DNA of 64,000 bases from Achromobacter sp. AONIH1. Its GTDB lineage: Bacteria; Pseudomonadota; Gammaproteobacteria; Burkholderiales; Burkholderiaceae_B. The position numbers and the translations under genes were made by a program. Position 1 is the first letter of the stretch. Each line of letters begins with the position of its first letter. Below are positions 52,988 to 61,436 of the stretch, one piece after another. The notes beneath the pieces were generated by a model. The model was not told the origin of the DNA and made no database searches. It was given only the letters and a program-made list of their open reading frames with translations. Location: NCBI RefSeq assembly GCF_002902905.1, contig NZ_CP026124.1, positions 6,324,001 to 6,388,000 on the forward strand. The letters are read 5' to 3'.

Positions 52988-54646
52988 CTATGCGCCTCGT
53001 TGTGGGTGAAGTGATAGGGCGCACGCTCGGGCCAGCACGCCCTCGCCCGGCCAGGCGTCGCCGCGCCAGGCCACGTGCTGATCGGGGCGGATCAGGGTCA
53101 GGCGGGCCGGATACAGGCTGGCGATCGCGCCCTCGGCGGGCTGGATCACGGTCAGCGGGACGCCGGCGCGCCGGGCATCGGCCCTGGCCGCCGCGATATC
53201 GTCCAGCGACGCCGAAGCCGCCAGCAGCGTGTAGCCCTGGCCAAAATGGTCGTACAGGGAGCTGCCGTCGTGCAGCCAGGCATGCGGGGCCAGCGCGCCC
53301 GGCCTGGAGGTCGGCACGTAGTTGATGAAGTCCCTGGCCGGACACGGGCCGGACTCCGCCGCGATCACGGGGGAATCCTCGTACTGGTAGCCCAGCACCA
53401 CGCCCAGGGTCGCGAACTCGCGCATCTTGGCGGCCTGGATGCGGCCGCCGACCTCGCGCCGGATCCGTTGCCCGCGTTCGCCGTCATCCTCGATGCCGTC
53501 GGCCAGCAACTGGTTGCCCAGGACCGCGTGGTTGCGCTCGGCCTCGTCCATCACCCACTGATGCACCGGACGACGCTCGGCCTCGTAGCTGTCGAGCAAC
53601 CCCGGCCCGGCCCAGCCCTGCAGCACGGCGGCCAGTTTCCAGCCCAGGTCGACGCTGTCGGCGATGCCCATGTTCATGCCATAGCCGCCGAAGGGCGGGT
53701 GCAGGTGACAGGCGTCGCCCGCCAGGAAGACCCGCCCCTTGCGGTAGCGGTCTCCCAACAGCTTGCTGGCGACCCATTCGTCGCTGCTCAGCACCTGATA
53801 GGGCAGGTCTATGCCCGTCGCCCGCGCGATCAACGCCCGCTCATCGGCCACACCCGCGTGCCGCGCCGCATCGACGTGCGTGGGCATGAAGAACCAGGTG
53901 TCGCCCCGGTCCATGGGGCCGATCAGGCTGGGAGCGTCGCGATTCACCTGCCAGTACATGATGGCCGGCCCGTGCCGGTGAGCGCGGTCCAGGCCAGGCG
54001 CGCTGAACACGATATTGCGGTTGCGCGACAGGCCGTACTCACCCAGCATGCGGGTGCCGATCAGGTCACGCACCCGGCTGCGCGCGCCGTCGGCGCCAAC
54101 CAGGTAGTCGGCACGGACCGACGATTCCGCGCCGCCCGACAGATCGCGCAGCCTGGTCCGCACGCCGTCCGCGTCCTGGCTCAGGTCCAGCAGTTCGCAG
54201 CAGTAGCGGATCTGGACGCCCGGCAACGACTGCGCGTGATCGCGCAGCACGCCCTCGACCGTGTATTGCGGAATCCATTGCGCATGCTCCGAATACAGCG
54301 GATTGCGTCCGGGCGCGCAGTACATGGCGTTCTCGTGCCTGGCCAGCTCGACGCCGGCCAGGCGCGTGCAGAACACCACATTGGACGGGTAGTCCACGCC
54401 CAACGGCGAGGCGGCCCGCAAGCGGTCCGCGATGCCCCAGCGCCGCAAGTGCTCGCGCGTGCGCACATTGGTGGTCTTGGCGCGCGGCGCGTATCCCACC
54501 CGGTCGTTGCGCTCGATCACCAGGCAGGCGATGCCGCGCTGCCCCAACTCGATCGCCAGGCTCAGACCGGCCGGTCCCGCGCCCACGATCAGAACCCGTG
54601 GCGATGCTTGCTGTTCCACCTTGCCGTCTCCCTGGTCGCCCGCCAT
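52988..54646 (-). CDS. FAD-dependent aromatic monooxygenase
   Basis: 552 aa flavoprotein hydroxylase of the PheA/TfdB/MhpA group. FAD motif VLIVGAGPAGLSLAIELGQRG (residues 18-38), DG motif LVGADGARSRVRD, and GD motif GRVFLAGDACHLHPPFGGYGMNMG are complete; a thioredoxin-like C-terminal domain (about 445-550) ends the protein. Hydroxylates an aromatic ring with NAD(P)H and O2. Substrate unknown. Heads the operon with an MFS transporter and an SDR; divergent LysR at 54740. Confidence 0.93.
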   Translation of the reverse strand: MAGDQGDGKVEQQASPRVLIVGAGPAGLSLAIELGQRGIACLVIERNDRVGYAPRAKTTNVRTREHLRRWGIADRLRAASPLGVDYPSNVVFCTRLAGVELARHENAMYCAPGRNPLYSEHAQWIPQYTVEGVLRDHAQSLPGVQIRYCCELLDLSQDADGVRTRLRDLSGGAESSVRADYLVGADGARSRVRDLIGTRMLGEYGLSRNRNIVFSAPGLDRAHRHGPAIMYWQVNRDAPSLIGPMDRGDTWFFMPTHVDAARHAGVADERALIARATGIDLPYQVLSSDEWVASKLLGDRYRKGRVFLAGDACHLHPPFGGYGMNMGIADSVDLGWKLAAVLQGWAGPGLLDSYEAERRPVHQWVMDEAERNHAVLGNQLLADGIEDDGERGQRIRREVGGRIQAAKMREFATLGVVLGYQYEDSPVIAAESGPCPARDFINYVPTSRPGALAPHAWLHDGSSLYDHFGQGYTLLAASASLDDIAAARADARRAGVPLTVIQPAEGAIASLYPARLTLIRPDQHVAWRGDAWPGEGVLARACALSLHPQRGA

Positions 54647-54663
54647 GTTGCGGGACTGCGGCG

Positions 54664-54730
54664 TATCTTAGATAGCCCCCTTCGATACAAAAAGATGGCA
54701 AAATTTCCAGGCCGATATCAAATTCGTATC
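54664..54730. promoter_or_regulatory. Operator region between monooxygenase and LysR gene
   Basis: Contains the perfect palindrome TATCTTAGATA (54664-54674) and GATA-N9-TATC (54714-54730). The second has LysR-type spacing. Both lie in the 93-bp divergent gap and are AT-rich. Confidence 0.5.
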
Positions 54731-54739
54731 ACCCTGACC

Positions 54740-55639
54740 ATGAAGCTGAACGCGCTGCGCGATTTCCTGGCCGTCGCCGAACGCGGCGGCGTGCGGGCGG
54801 CGGCCCGCCACCTGGGGCTGGCGCAGCCGGCGATTTCCCGCAGCATCGCGGAACTGGAAAAGGAACTGGGCGCGGCGCTGTTCGAGCGCCACGCCAAGGG
54901 CGTGCAGCTCACGCCGGTCGGACAGGCCTTCCTGCGCCGCGCCACCGCCATCCACCATGAGATCCAGCGCGCCCGCGACGAGGCGGGCCAATTGCGCGGC
55001 GCCGTCAACGGCCGCGTCACGCTGGGCATGTCCACCGCCCCGCACCTGGAGCTGTTCCCCGACGTGCTGCCGGCGTTCCGCGCGCGCTTTCCCGACATCC
55101 ACCTGGAAATCGTCGACGGCGTCTATCCGCTGGTCGAGGGCGCGCTGCTGGACGGTTCCATGGATTTCTACGTCGGCCCGGCGCCCGCGCGCGTGCCGGG
55201 CGAGCTGCGGGTCGAGAAGCTGTTCGACAATACCCGCGTCATCCTGGGCCGCAAGGGCCATCCGCTGGCGCAGGCGAAATCGCTGCGCGAACTGGCAGAC
55301 GCCCACTGGATCACCACGTCCATCACCCACAAGGCCGAGGAAGAACTGGGCCCGCTGTTCGAGAAGCATGGCCTGCCCGCGCCGAAGCTGGCGATGCGGG
55401 CGCAATCCGCGCTGACCTTCCTGACGGCGCTGCCCAGTTCGGACCTGCTGATGATGCTGCCGGTCCAATGGCTGCGCTACCCGCTGCTGCGGGACACGTT
55501 CCAGGAAATCAAGGTCCGGGAGAAGCTGCCCGCGCCGCCCGTTTGCATCGTGCAGCGCACAGGACTGCCGCTGACGCCGGCGGCCGAACACTACTGCACG
55601 CTGCTGCGGCGCGCCGCCGGGCACATCAGGAAGCGGTAG
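54740..55639 (+). CDS. LysR family transcriptional regulator
   Basis: 299 aa. HTH about residues 1-58 (GGVRAAARHLGLAQPAISRSIAELEKELGAALFERHAKGVQLT); effector domain with MDFYVGPAPA and LPSSDLLMMLP. The start ATG at 54740 (MKLNALRDF) is the family-typical one; a longer frame reads through the monooxygenase on the opposite strand. Divergent from and probably controlling the FAD-monooxygenase/MFS/SDR operon. Confidence 0.92.
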   Translation: MKLNALRDFLAVAERGGVRAAARHLGLAQPAISRSIAELEKELGAALFERHAKGVQLTPVGQAFLRRATAIHHEIQRARDEAGQLRGAVNGRVTLGMSTAPHLELFPDVLPAFRARFPDIHLEIVDGVYPLVEGALLDGSMDFYVGPAPARVPGELRVEKLFDNTRVILGRKGHPLAQAKSLRELADAHWITTSITHKAEEELGPLFEKHGLPAPKLAMRAQSALTFLTALPSSDLLMMLPVQWLRYPLLRDTFQEIKVREKLPAPPVCIVQRTGLPLTPAAEHYCTLLRRAAGHIRKR

Positions 55640-55689
55640 CGCCCACTGGCGCCCGGGCAACCGTCGACAGAGGTCCAGGCCGCGCGCGT

Positions 55690-56460
55690 TCAGCGCGACG
55701 GCAGCGATCCGGCCGGATCCACCGCCTGGCCGTCGTAGCGCAGCTCGAAATACAGGCCGACCTGCTTGCTGTCGCTATTGCCCATTTCGGCGATCTTCTG
55801 GCCCTGGGTCACGCGCTGCCCTTCCTTGACCAGCAGCTTGCTGTTGTGCGCGTAGATGCTGAGGAAGCTGGCGTTGTGCTTGACGATCACCAGGTGCCCG
55901 TAGCCGCGCAGGCCGCTGCCCGAATAGGCCACGGTGCCGGCGGCCGCGGCCACCACCGAGGTGCCCGAGGCATTGGAGATCACGATGCCATTCGAGCCCG
56001 AGCCGTCGTAGCCGCGCGTCACCTTGCCCTGGGCCGGCCACACCAGCGAGATCGCGCCCGGCGGCGCGGTGCGCCGGCGCGGCGGCTGCGCCGTGGCCTG
56101 GCGCCCGCCGCCTGAGGGCTTGGCGCGCGCCCGGCTGGGCTGGGACGAAGCCTGCTGGCCGGCCGGCGCCTCGACCCGCAAGGTCTGGCCGACTTCGATC
56201 GCGTTGGAATTCGACAGCTTGTTCCAGCGCACCAGGTCGCCGACGCTGACGCCCTGCTTGCGCGCGATCTGCGTCAGCGTATCGCCCGACTGCACCCGGT
56301 AGTAACCCGGCTGCACCTTGGTCGTGCCGCAGGCCGCCAGCACGGCCAGCAGCGCCGCCACGCAGGCGACGCGTATCCAGGAAATCAGGCGCGGATGAGG
56401 ACTGGCCCGATCAGAAGCGGGCGCTGAAAAGGCAGGATGCAGAGCGGTCGGCGAAGGCAC
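55690..56460 (-). CDS. nlpD: NlpD-like lipoprotein: LysM plus degenerate LytM domain
   Basis: About 256 aa. Lipobox LAVLAACG (acylated Cys near residue 41), LysM domain (YYRVQSGDTLTQIARKQGVSVGDLVRWNKL), basic Pro/Ser linker, and an M23/LytM domain (KVTRGYDGSGSNGIVISNASGTSVVAAAAGTVAYSGSGLRGYGHLVIVKHN). The zinc-binding His/Asp (normally HxxxD) and the last HxH are replaced (NGIVIS, LYFELR), so it is catalytically dead, like E. coli NlpD, an amidase activator in cell division. No ATG fits; GTG at 56460 is a guess with no clear ribosome binding site, and initiation nearer the signal peptide is possible. Confidence 0.85.
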   Translation of the reverse strand: MPSPTALHPAFSAPASDRASPHPRLISWIRVACVAALLAVLAACGTTKVQPGYYRVQSGDTLTQIARKQGVSVGDLVRWNKLSNSNAIEVGQTLRVEAPAGQQASSQPSRARAKPSGGGRQATAQPPRRRTAPPGAISLVWPAQGKVTRGYDGSGSNGIVISNASGTSVVAAAAGTVAYSGSGLRGYGHLVIVKHNASFLSIYAHNSKLLVKEGQRVTQGQKIAEMGNSDSKQVGLYFELRYDGQAVDPAGSLPSR

Positions 56461-56495
56461 TGAAGACGGGCGGCGAAGGCGGATGGGGAACCGGA

Positions 56496-56519
56496 GGCGC
56501 GCCCCGCGCGGGGCGCGCC
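56496..56519. repeat. Perfect 24-bp GC palindrome
   Basis: Arms GGCGCGCCCC and GGGGCGCGCC around a self-complementary GCGC core. It lies 36 bp upstream of the suggested nlpD start, in the 219-bp gap to the MASE1 gene. May act in the nlpD leader or as a protein site. Confidence 0.55.
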
Positions 56520-56679
56520 CCTGGATGCAGGCAGGCCTTAGCGTACCAAGATTTTGGGAGGCCGGCGCGGCCCGCCGGCTGCGCGCATCCCCCAAGGCCG
56601 TGTATAACGCGCAAAATGGCAAGATGACGCAATCTCGCCGTAACAGACCAATAAGACACGACCGCTCGCAAGGATAGCC

Positions 56680-57975
56680 ATGGGCCAGCCCGACACCCGA
56701 CCACGCCAGCCGCTCTGCCTGCTCTGGGCCATCCCCTACCTGCTGTGCGCCGCGTTCTCGCATCTGTTCAACGACCCGGTCAGCCATGCCAGCTTCGTCT
56801 GGCTGCCCTCGGGCGTGGCGGTGGGCGCCTACCTGCTGACGGCCCGCCGCCACTGGCCGATGCTGATGGCGGGCCTGTTCTGCGCCCAGCTGATCCTGAG
56901 CTTTCTCTGGCGCGGACAGGCCGCGACGGCGCTGGTGTTCGCCATCACGGCGGCGCTGTCCTCGCTGCTGGCGGCCTGGACCGTGCAGCGCCTGACGCCG
57001 CGCGAGGGCGACGTGAGCTTCGTCGCGGCGCTGCTGGCCGGCGCCGTCGCGGGCGCGGCCAGCAGCGCGCTGCTGGGCGGCGGCTGGCTCTGGCTGGCGC
57101 ACGAGGCGCACGCGCTGCTGCGGCTGCGCAACTGGGTCTCGTCCTACCTGGCCGGCGTGCTCATCATGACGCCGGCGCTCCTGGGCCTGGCGCATTTCCG
57201 GCCGCGCCGTTCCGGCGGGCCCCGCGCGCGCGACCTGGCGCTGGGCGCCGTCGCCTACGCGCTGCTGATCGGCGCCACCTTCATGACCTTCGACGGCGAC
57301 ATGATCCGCAACCTGCCCTATGTCGTCACCTTCGAGCTGACCTATCTGCCACTGGTGTTCGCGGTGCTGGTCGCCCTGGTCTGGGGCCCGCTGGGCGGTT
57401 CGCTGGCCGTGGTCACGCTGGCGTTCATGGTGCTTTACCAGAGCGGCCAGGGAGAAGGCCCTTTCGTCGCCCCCGACAATCCCTGGCAGGCCTTGCTGGC
57501 CACCCAGGCCTACCTGGCGATCACCGCGCTGCTGATCCTGCTGGTCAACACGCTGCGCAGCGCCCGCGCCCAGTCGCTGGAGCGCGCCGAGCAATGGCGT
57601 GGCCGCTTCGAGCTGGCGCTGGCCGGCAGCCATCAGCTGATGTACCGCTACAACCCGCAAGACGGCTCGCTGGAGCTGGCCGGCGACGTGCAGGCGGCGC
57701 TGGGCGCGCCGGCCGATGCGATGCGCGACCTGGACGCGCTGCTGGCGCGCGCCCATCCGGACGACCGATCGCGCCTGTCCCTGCACTGGGCCGCGCGCCG
57801 CGCCGGCACGCAGGACATGACGCCGCTGCTGTTCCGGCTGGCGCATGGCGCGGGCGGCTGGCGGCTGATCAGCGACAAGGGATCGCCGCTGGCCGATTTC
57901 GATGGCAGCGTCGCCGTGGTGGCCGGCATGTGGCGGCTCGGCGAGATGGAGCCGGGAACAGGCGATGTCCGCTGA
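56680..57975 (+). CDS. MASE1-PAS membrane protein without output domain
   Basis: 431 aa. The N-terminal MASE1 sensor module spans about residues 10-295 with eight to nine helices (FVWLPSGVAVGAYLLTARR is the conserved opening, and WVSSYLAGVLIMTPALL). A coiled linker and one PAS domain follow (about 305-415, FELALAGSHQLMYRYNPQDG ... AHPDDRSRL). Normally such proteins carry a GGDEF, EAL or kinase domain after PAS; here none follows, and the stop falls 11 bp inside the next gene. The output may be supplied by another protein. Ribosome binding site AAGGA. Possible -10 TATAAC near 56601. Confidence 0.88.
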   Translation: MGQPDTRPRQPLCLLWAIPYLLCAAFSHLFNDPVSHASFVWLPSGVAVGAYLLTARRHWPMLMAGLFCAQLILSFLWRGQAATALVFAITAALSSLLAAWTVQRLTPREGDVSFVAALLAGAVAGAASSALLGGGWLWLAHEAHALLRLRNWVSSYLAGVLIMTPALLGLAHFRPRRSGGPRARDLALGAVAYALLIGATFMTFDGDMIRNLPYVVTFELTYLPLVFAVLVALVWGPLGGSLAVVTLAFMVLYQSGQGEGPFVAPDNPWQALLATQAYLAITALLILLVNTLRSARAQSLERAEQWRGRFELALAGSHQLMYRYNPQDGSLELAGDVQAALGAPADAMRDLDALLARAHPDDRSRLSLHWAARRAGTQDMTPLLFRLAHGAGGWRLISDKGSPLADFDGSVAVVAGMWRLGEMEPGTGDVR

Positions 57976-59488
57976 CACCGACACCGGAGTCCTGCTCATC
58001 CACGGGCTGGGCGGCACGCAGTACGACCTGGGGGCCATGCACAAGATCCTCAGGCGCGCCGGCGTGGAGACCCATGCCCTGACGCTGCCCGGCCACGGCG
58101 CCGCGCCGGAAGACCTGATCGGCGTGCGCGCGGAATCCTGGCTGGACGCCGTCACGGCGAAATACCGCGAAGTGGCCGGTCGCCACGACACGCTGCACGT
58201 CATGGGCATGTGCCTGGGCGGGCTGCTGGCGGTGGAACTGTGCAAGCGAGAAAACCACCGCAAGGGCAGGCTGGTGTCGCTGGCCGCCCCCGTGTTCATC
58301 GACGGCTGGAGCACGCCCTGGTACCGCGGCCTGCGCCACCTGGTCTACCGCATTCCCGGGCTGGCCGACGGCATGCGGGTCGAAGAGGAAGAACCCTATG
58401 GCCTGAAGAACGAGCTGGTCCGCTCCATCGTCAAGGCCAAGTTCGAGCGCGGCGAGAACTTCCATTACCGCTGGGTGCCCCTGTCCTGCGTCCGGGAGGT
58501 CGACCGGCTGCGCGGCTGGGTCATGCGCGGCCTGGACGCCATCGCCTGTCCGACGCTGATCATGCACGCGCACGAGGACGAGCTGACCTCGGCGCGGTCG
58601 GCGCATTTCCTGCGCGACGGCATCGCGGACAGCCGCCTGGTCCTGCTGGACAACAGCTATCACATGATCTGCGTGGACAATGACCGCGACCGCGTCGCGG
58701 CGGAGGTGCTGCGCTTCATGGACCGCGTCGCCGAAGCTTCCCAGCCGAGCCGGCTGCAATCGCTGGAAGGCGAGGACGCGCAGCGCCTGCTGTCGACCTA
58801 TCGCGAATCGCTGCGGGCGGGCGAGTTCGAAACCCTGTTCCCGCTATTCGCCGAGAACGTGGTCTGGACCGAGGAAGGCGACAGCCCGCTCAGCGGCGTC
58901 TATCGGGGCAAGAGCGCGCTGATCGATCTGTTCTCCCGGCTGATGGACTATTCGCGCAACACGCTGCGCATTCTCGAGGTCGGCGCGCCGGAGCCGCGCG
59001 GCCGCGCTTTCGCCATGCCGCTGCGCTTCCAGGTCCAGGACGGTCCCGGCCTGCAGGAAAGCGGCGCGACCCATACGCTGCGGCTGCGCGCCAATGTCAT
59101 CACCCGCGTCAATTCCGTGGCGGACGATCCGCCGCGCGCGGACGCGCTATGGCGCAGGCTGGCGGCCGCCAGCGGCGTGGAGCCGGAGGCCGACGCCATG
59201 GATCCGCAGACGCTGGCGATCCCGGCCGAGGAACTGGCCGACGCCTTCGAGGCCGCCATGATCGAACTGCGCACGCTGCAACAGCCGCCATCGGCCGCCG
59301 TGCAAATCCGGCTGCAGGCGTATGAATGGCAGGTCCGGCGAGGCGACGCCCCGCCCGAAGCGCCCACGGACGCTGATGCCCGCGCCCAGGTGCGCCACGC
59401 CGCCTGGCGGCTGCTGGCGGGCCTGCCCGCCGACCAGGCGCGGCGGCGCTATATCGCCCTGGTGCGGCGGCTGGACGCGGACGCCTGA
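57965..59488 (+). CDS. Alpha/beta hydrolase--NTF2-like--acyl-CoA-binding (ACBP) fusion protein
   Basis: 507 aa in three parts. Residues 1-255: alpha/beta hydrolase like carboxylesterases, with HGLGGTQYDLG oxyanion loop, a nucleophile elbow GMCLGG (Cys83, not the usual Ser), Asp near 205 (HEDELT) and His233 (NSYHMI). Residues 270-385: an NTF2/SnoaL-like fold (LLSTYRESLRAGEFETLFPLFAENVVW). Residues 415-505: ACBP-type helices (ELADAFEAAMIELR ... LQAYEWQVRRGD ... AAWRLLAGLPADQARRRYIALVRRL) with the LYxxYKQ-like and YIxxVxxL motifs. Likely hydrolyses or transfers a long-chain acyl ester or thioester. Its ATG lies inside the MASE1 gene. Confidence 0.8.
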   Translation: MSADTDTGVLLIHGLGGTQYDLGAMHKILRRAGVETHALTLPGHGAAPEDLIGVRAESWLDAVTAKYREVAGRHDTLHVMGMCLGGLLAVELCKRENHRKGRLVSLAAPVFIDGWSTPWYRGLRHLVYRIPGLADGMRVEEEEPYGLKNELVRSIVKAKFERGENFHYRWVPLSCVREVDRLRGWVMRGLDAIACPTLIMHAHEDELTSARSAHFLRDGIADSRLVLLDNSYHMICVDNDRDRVAAEVLRFMDRVAEASQPSRLQSLEGEDAQRLLSTYRESLRAGEFETLFPLFAENVVWTEEGDSPLSGVYRGKSALIDLFSRLMDYSRNTLRILEVGAPEPRGRAFAMPLRFQVQDGPGLQESGATHTLRLRANVITRVNSVADDPPRADALWRRLAAASGVEPEADAMDPQTLAIPAEELADAFEAAMIELRTLQQPPSAAVQIRLQAYEWQVRRGDAPPEAPTDADARAQVRHAAWRLLAGLPADQARRRYIALVRRLDADA

Positions 59489-59552
59489 CGCCGGCTCGCC
59501 CATATACGACGGCAACACGGCCCGGCGCAAACTGCCGACGCGAAAACCGCCC

Positions 59553-59558
59553 TAGAAT
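59553..59558 (+). promoter_or_regulatory. -10 element adjacent to second DUF2946 start
   Basis: TAGAAT ends 6 bp before the ATG at 59565, placing a normal start point at or next to the A of the ATG: a probable leaderless mRNA. No good -35 seen. Confidence 0.45.
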
Positions 59559-59564
59559 ACGGCC

Positions 59565-59987
59565 ATGTCCCGCTACAACGCCCCGCCCAGCAACCGGACC
59601 GCCACGCGCGGCCGCCTGGTGCTATGGCTGGCGCTGATGACGCTGCTGCTGCGCGCGCTGGTGCCAGCGGGCTACATGCCCGACACCCGCGCCCTGGACG
59701 CCGGCCGCTTCGAAGTCACGTTCTGCACCGCCGCCGGCGCGCCTGCCGCGCTCAGCGCGGCGCTGAGCACGCTCAAGGACGGCAAGCCCGCGCATGACGC
59801 GCAGACGGGCGCGCAATGCCCGTTCGGGCTGCTGGCGCACCTGACGCCCGCGCCCGCGTTTTCCCTGAATCCCCTGTCGCTGCCGGCCGACACGACGCCG
59901 ACGGCGCAACCCGCGCAACCTCCCCTGCCCGCGACAGTCGCCCACGGTCCGCCGCTGGGCTCGCGGGCGCCACCTCCCCTGGCCTGA
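59565..59987 (+). CDS. DUF2946 family protein
   Basis: 140 aa. Hydrophobic anchor or signal (about 20-40, LVLWLALMTLLLRALVPAGYMP) followed by FEVTFCTAAG and CPFGLLAHL, the two DUF2946 Cys motifs. Paralogue of the protein at 16327. Here it leads a group with SCO1 and PCuAC, both copper-delivery factors for cytochrome oxidase, so a copper-related role is plausible. Probably starts a small operon (64 bp to the SCO1 gene). Confidence 0.82.
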   Translation: MSRYNAPPSNRTATRGRLVLWLALMTLLLRALVPAGYMPDTRALDAGRFEVTFCTAAGAPAALSAALSTLKDGKPAHDAQTGAQCPFGLLAHLTPAPAFSLNPLSLPADTTPTAQPAQPPLPATVAHGPPLGSRAPPPLA

Positions 59988-60051
59988 CTCGCACCGACCG
60001 CGCGGCCCTGTCGCCGCGCGCCCTGTCGAACCGTCCGACCCGAGGTTTTCC

Positions 60052-60672
60052 ATGCGTTCCCCCATCCTGTCCGCGCCGACCGGCGCGGCACGCGCGCCCG
60101 ATACGCGGCGGCGCCGGCTGCTGCTGTCCGCGGCCGGCCTCATGACCCTGGCCGCCTGCGGCCAGGAAGCCCCCAAGCTCAACGGCATGGACCTGTCCGG
60201 CATGCCCACCGGCGATTTCCAGCTGCGTGACACCGAGGATCGCGAGCGCCGGCTGGCCGACTACCGTGGCCAGGCCGTGCTGCTGTTCTTCGGCTTCACC
60301 CAATGCCCGGACGTCTGCCCCACGGCGCTCACGCGCGCCACCGAGATCAAGCGACTGCTGGGCGCCGACGCCGGCAAGCTGCGCGTGCTGTTCATCACCG
60401 TGGACCCGGAGCGCGACACCCCCGAAATCCTGAAGGCCTATACCCAGGCCTTCGACCCGGAATTCGTCGGCCTGCGCGGCGACGCCGAGCAGACCCGCGC
60501 CGCCGCCCAGTCCTTCAAGGTCTTCTACCAGAAGGTCACCACGGGCTCTTCCTACACCATGGACCACACCGCGCTGAGCTATGTGATCGACGCCAAGGGC
60601 AAGCTGCGCCTGGCGTTGCGCCACCAGCAAAGCGCCGAGGAATGCGCGCAGGACCTGCGCACCGTGATCTGA
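60052..60672 (+). CDS. SCO1/SenC family copper chaperone
   Basis: 206 aa. Twin-Arg-like basic n-region, hydrophobic segment and lipobox TLAACG (Cys about 37). Thioredoxin-like domain with the copper motif CPDVC (about residues 84-88), and the copper-ligand His in MDHTALSY near 165. Delivers copper or electrons to the CuA site of cytochrome oxidase. Followed 28 bp later by PCuAC, with which it acts in other bacteria. Confidence 0.92.
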   Translation: MRSPILSAPTGAARAPDTRRRRLLLSAAGLMTLAACGQEAPKLNGMDLSGMPTGDFQLRDTEDRERRLADYRGQAVLLFFGFTQCPDVCPTALTRATEIKRLLGADAGKLRVLFITVDPERDTPEILKAYTQAFDPEFVGLRGDAEQTRAAAQSFKVFYQKVTTGSSYTMDHTALSYVIDAKGKLRLALRHQQSAEECAQDLRTVI

Positions 60673-60700
60673 CCCAACCGCACCGAATCAGGAATACACC

Positions 60701-61213
60701 ATGCAAGCAATCAAATTCTTCAAGCCCCTGGCCGCGCTCGCCCTGTGCACGCTGGCGCTGTCCGCCGCCGCTCCCTCCCTGGCGCAGGAAGCCAGCCTGA
60801 AAATCGACGACCCGTGGGTCCGCGCCACCGTGCCCAGCCAGCACGCCACCGGCGTCTTCATGCGCCTGACCTCGGCCACGCCCGCCCGCCTGGTGGCGGT
60901 GGAGTCCCAGGCGGCCAAGCATGCCGAAGTCCACGAAATGGCCATGCAGGACAACGTGATGAAGATGCGCCAGGTCAGCGGTATCGACCTGCCCGCCGGA
61001 CAGGCCGTCGAACTCAAGCCTGGCGGGTATCACATCATGCTGCTCGACCTGCCCGGCCAGATCAAGGAAGGCGACCACGTCGCCCTGACGCTGGTGGTCG
61101 AGGACGACAAGCATCAGCAACGCCGCGTGCCGGTGAATGCCATTGCCCGTCCGCTGGGCGCCGCCGCGATCGGCCATGGCGCCGGCGGCCACGGCGCCGC
61201 GCCGGCCAAGTAG
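60701..61213 (+). CDS. Periplasmic copper chaperone PCu(A)C
   Basis: 170 aa. Signal peptide (about 1-28), then the copper-binding pattern H-E-M at VHEMAMQDNVMKM and GGYHIMLLDL (the HxxxMx..HxM copper(I) motif). The tail GHGAGGHGAAPAK adds His residues. Supplies copper to oxidase CuA or CuB sites with SCO1. Ribosome binding site AGGA upstream. Last gene of the copper set. Confidence 0.93.
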   Translation: MQAIKFFKPLAALALCTLALSAAAPSLAQEASLKIDDPWVRATVPSQHATGVFMRLTSATPARLVAVESQAAKHAEVHEMAMQDNVMKMRQVSGIDLPAGQAVELKPGGYHIMLLDLPGQIKEGDHVALTLVVEDDKHQQRRVPVNAIARPLGAAAIGHGAGGHGAAPAK

Positions 61214-61436
61214 GCGACCGTCCGCGGCGCTGCCGCTCCGCCCCCCTGAAAGCGGCGCGACAGTTCTGCTGCATTCTTGAAACGCTTCTTGTGTAACCGC
61301 GCCGTCCCCCACGCAACGCCACTGCCGCCCGCCGGTCCAACCGGCAATGGGAAATCGCCCGCAGGCAGCCGCGCGGGCGACGGCGCGGCCCGGTTCGCTC
61401 CGAGGCCGCATGCTTTGTGACAGCAAGGAGCGTTTC

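Noticed and set aside
56386..56388. CTG as start of nlpD
   Set aside because: It would place translation right before the signal peptide, but CTG starts are rare and no ribosome binding site precedes it. GTG at 56460 is listed instead, with doubt.
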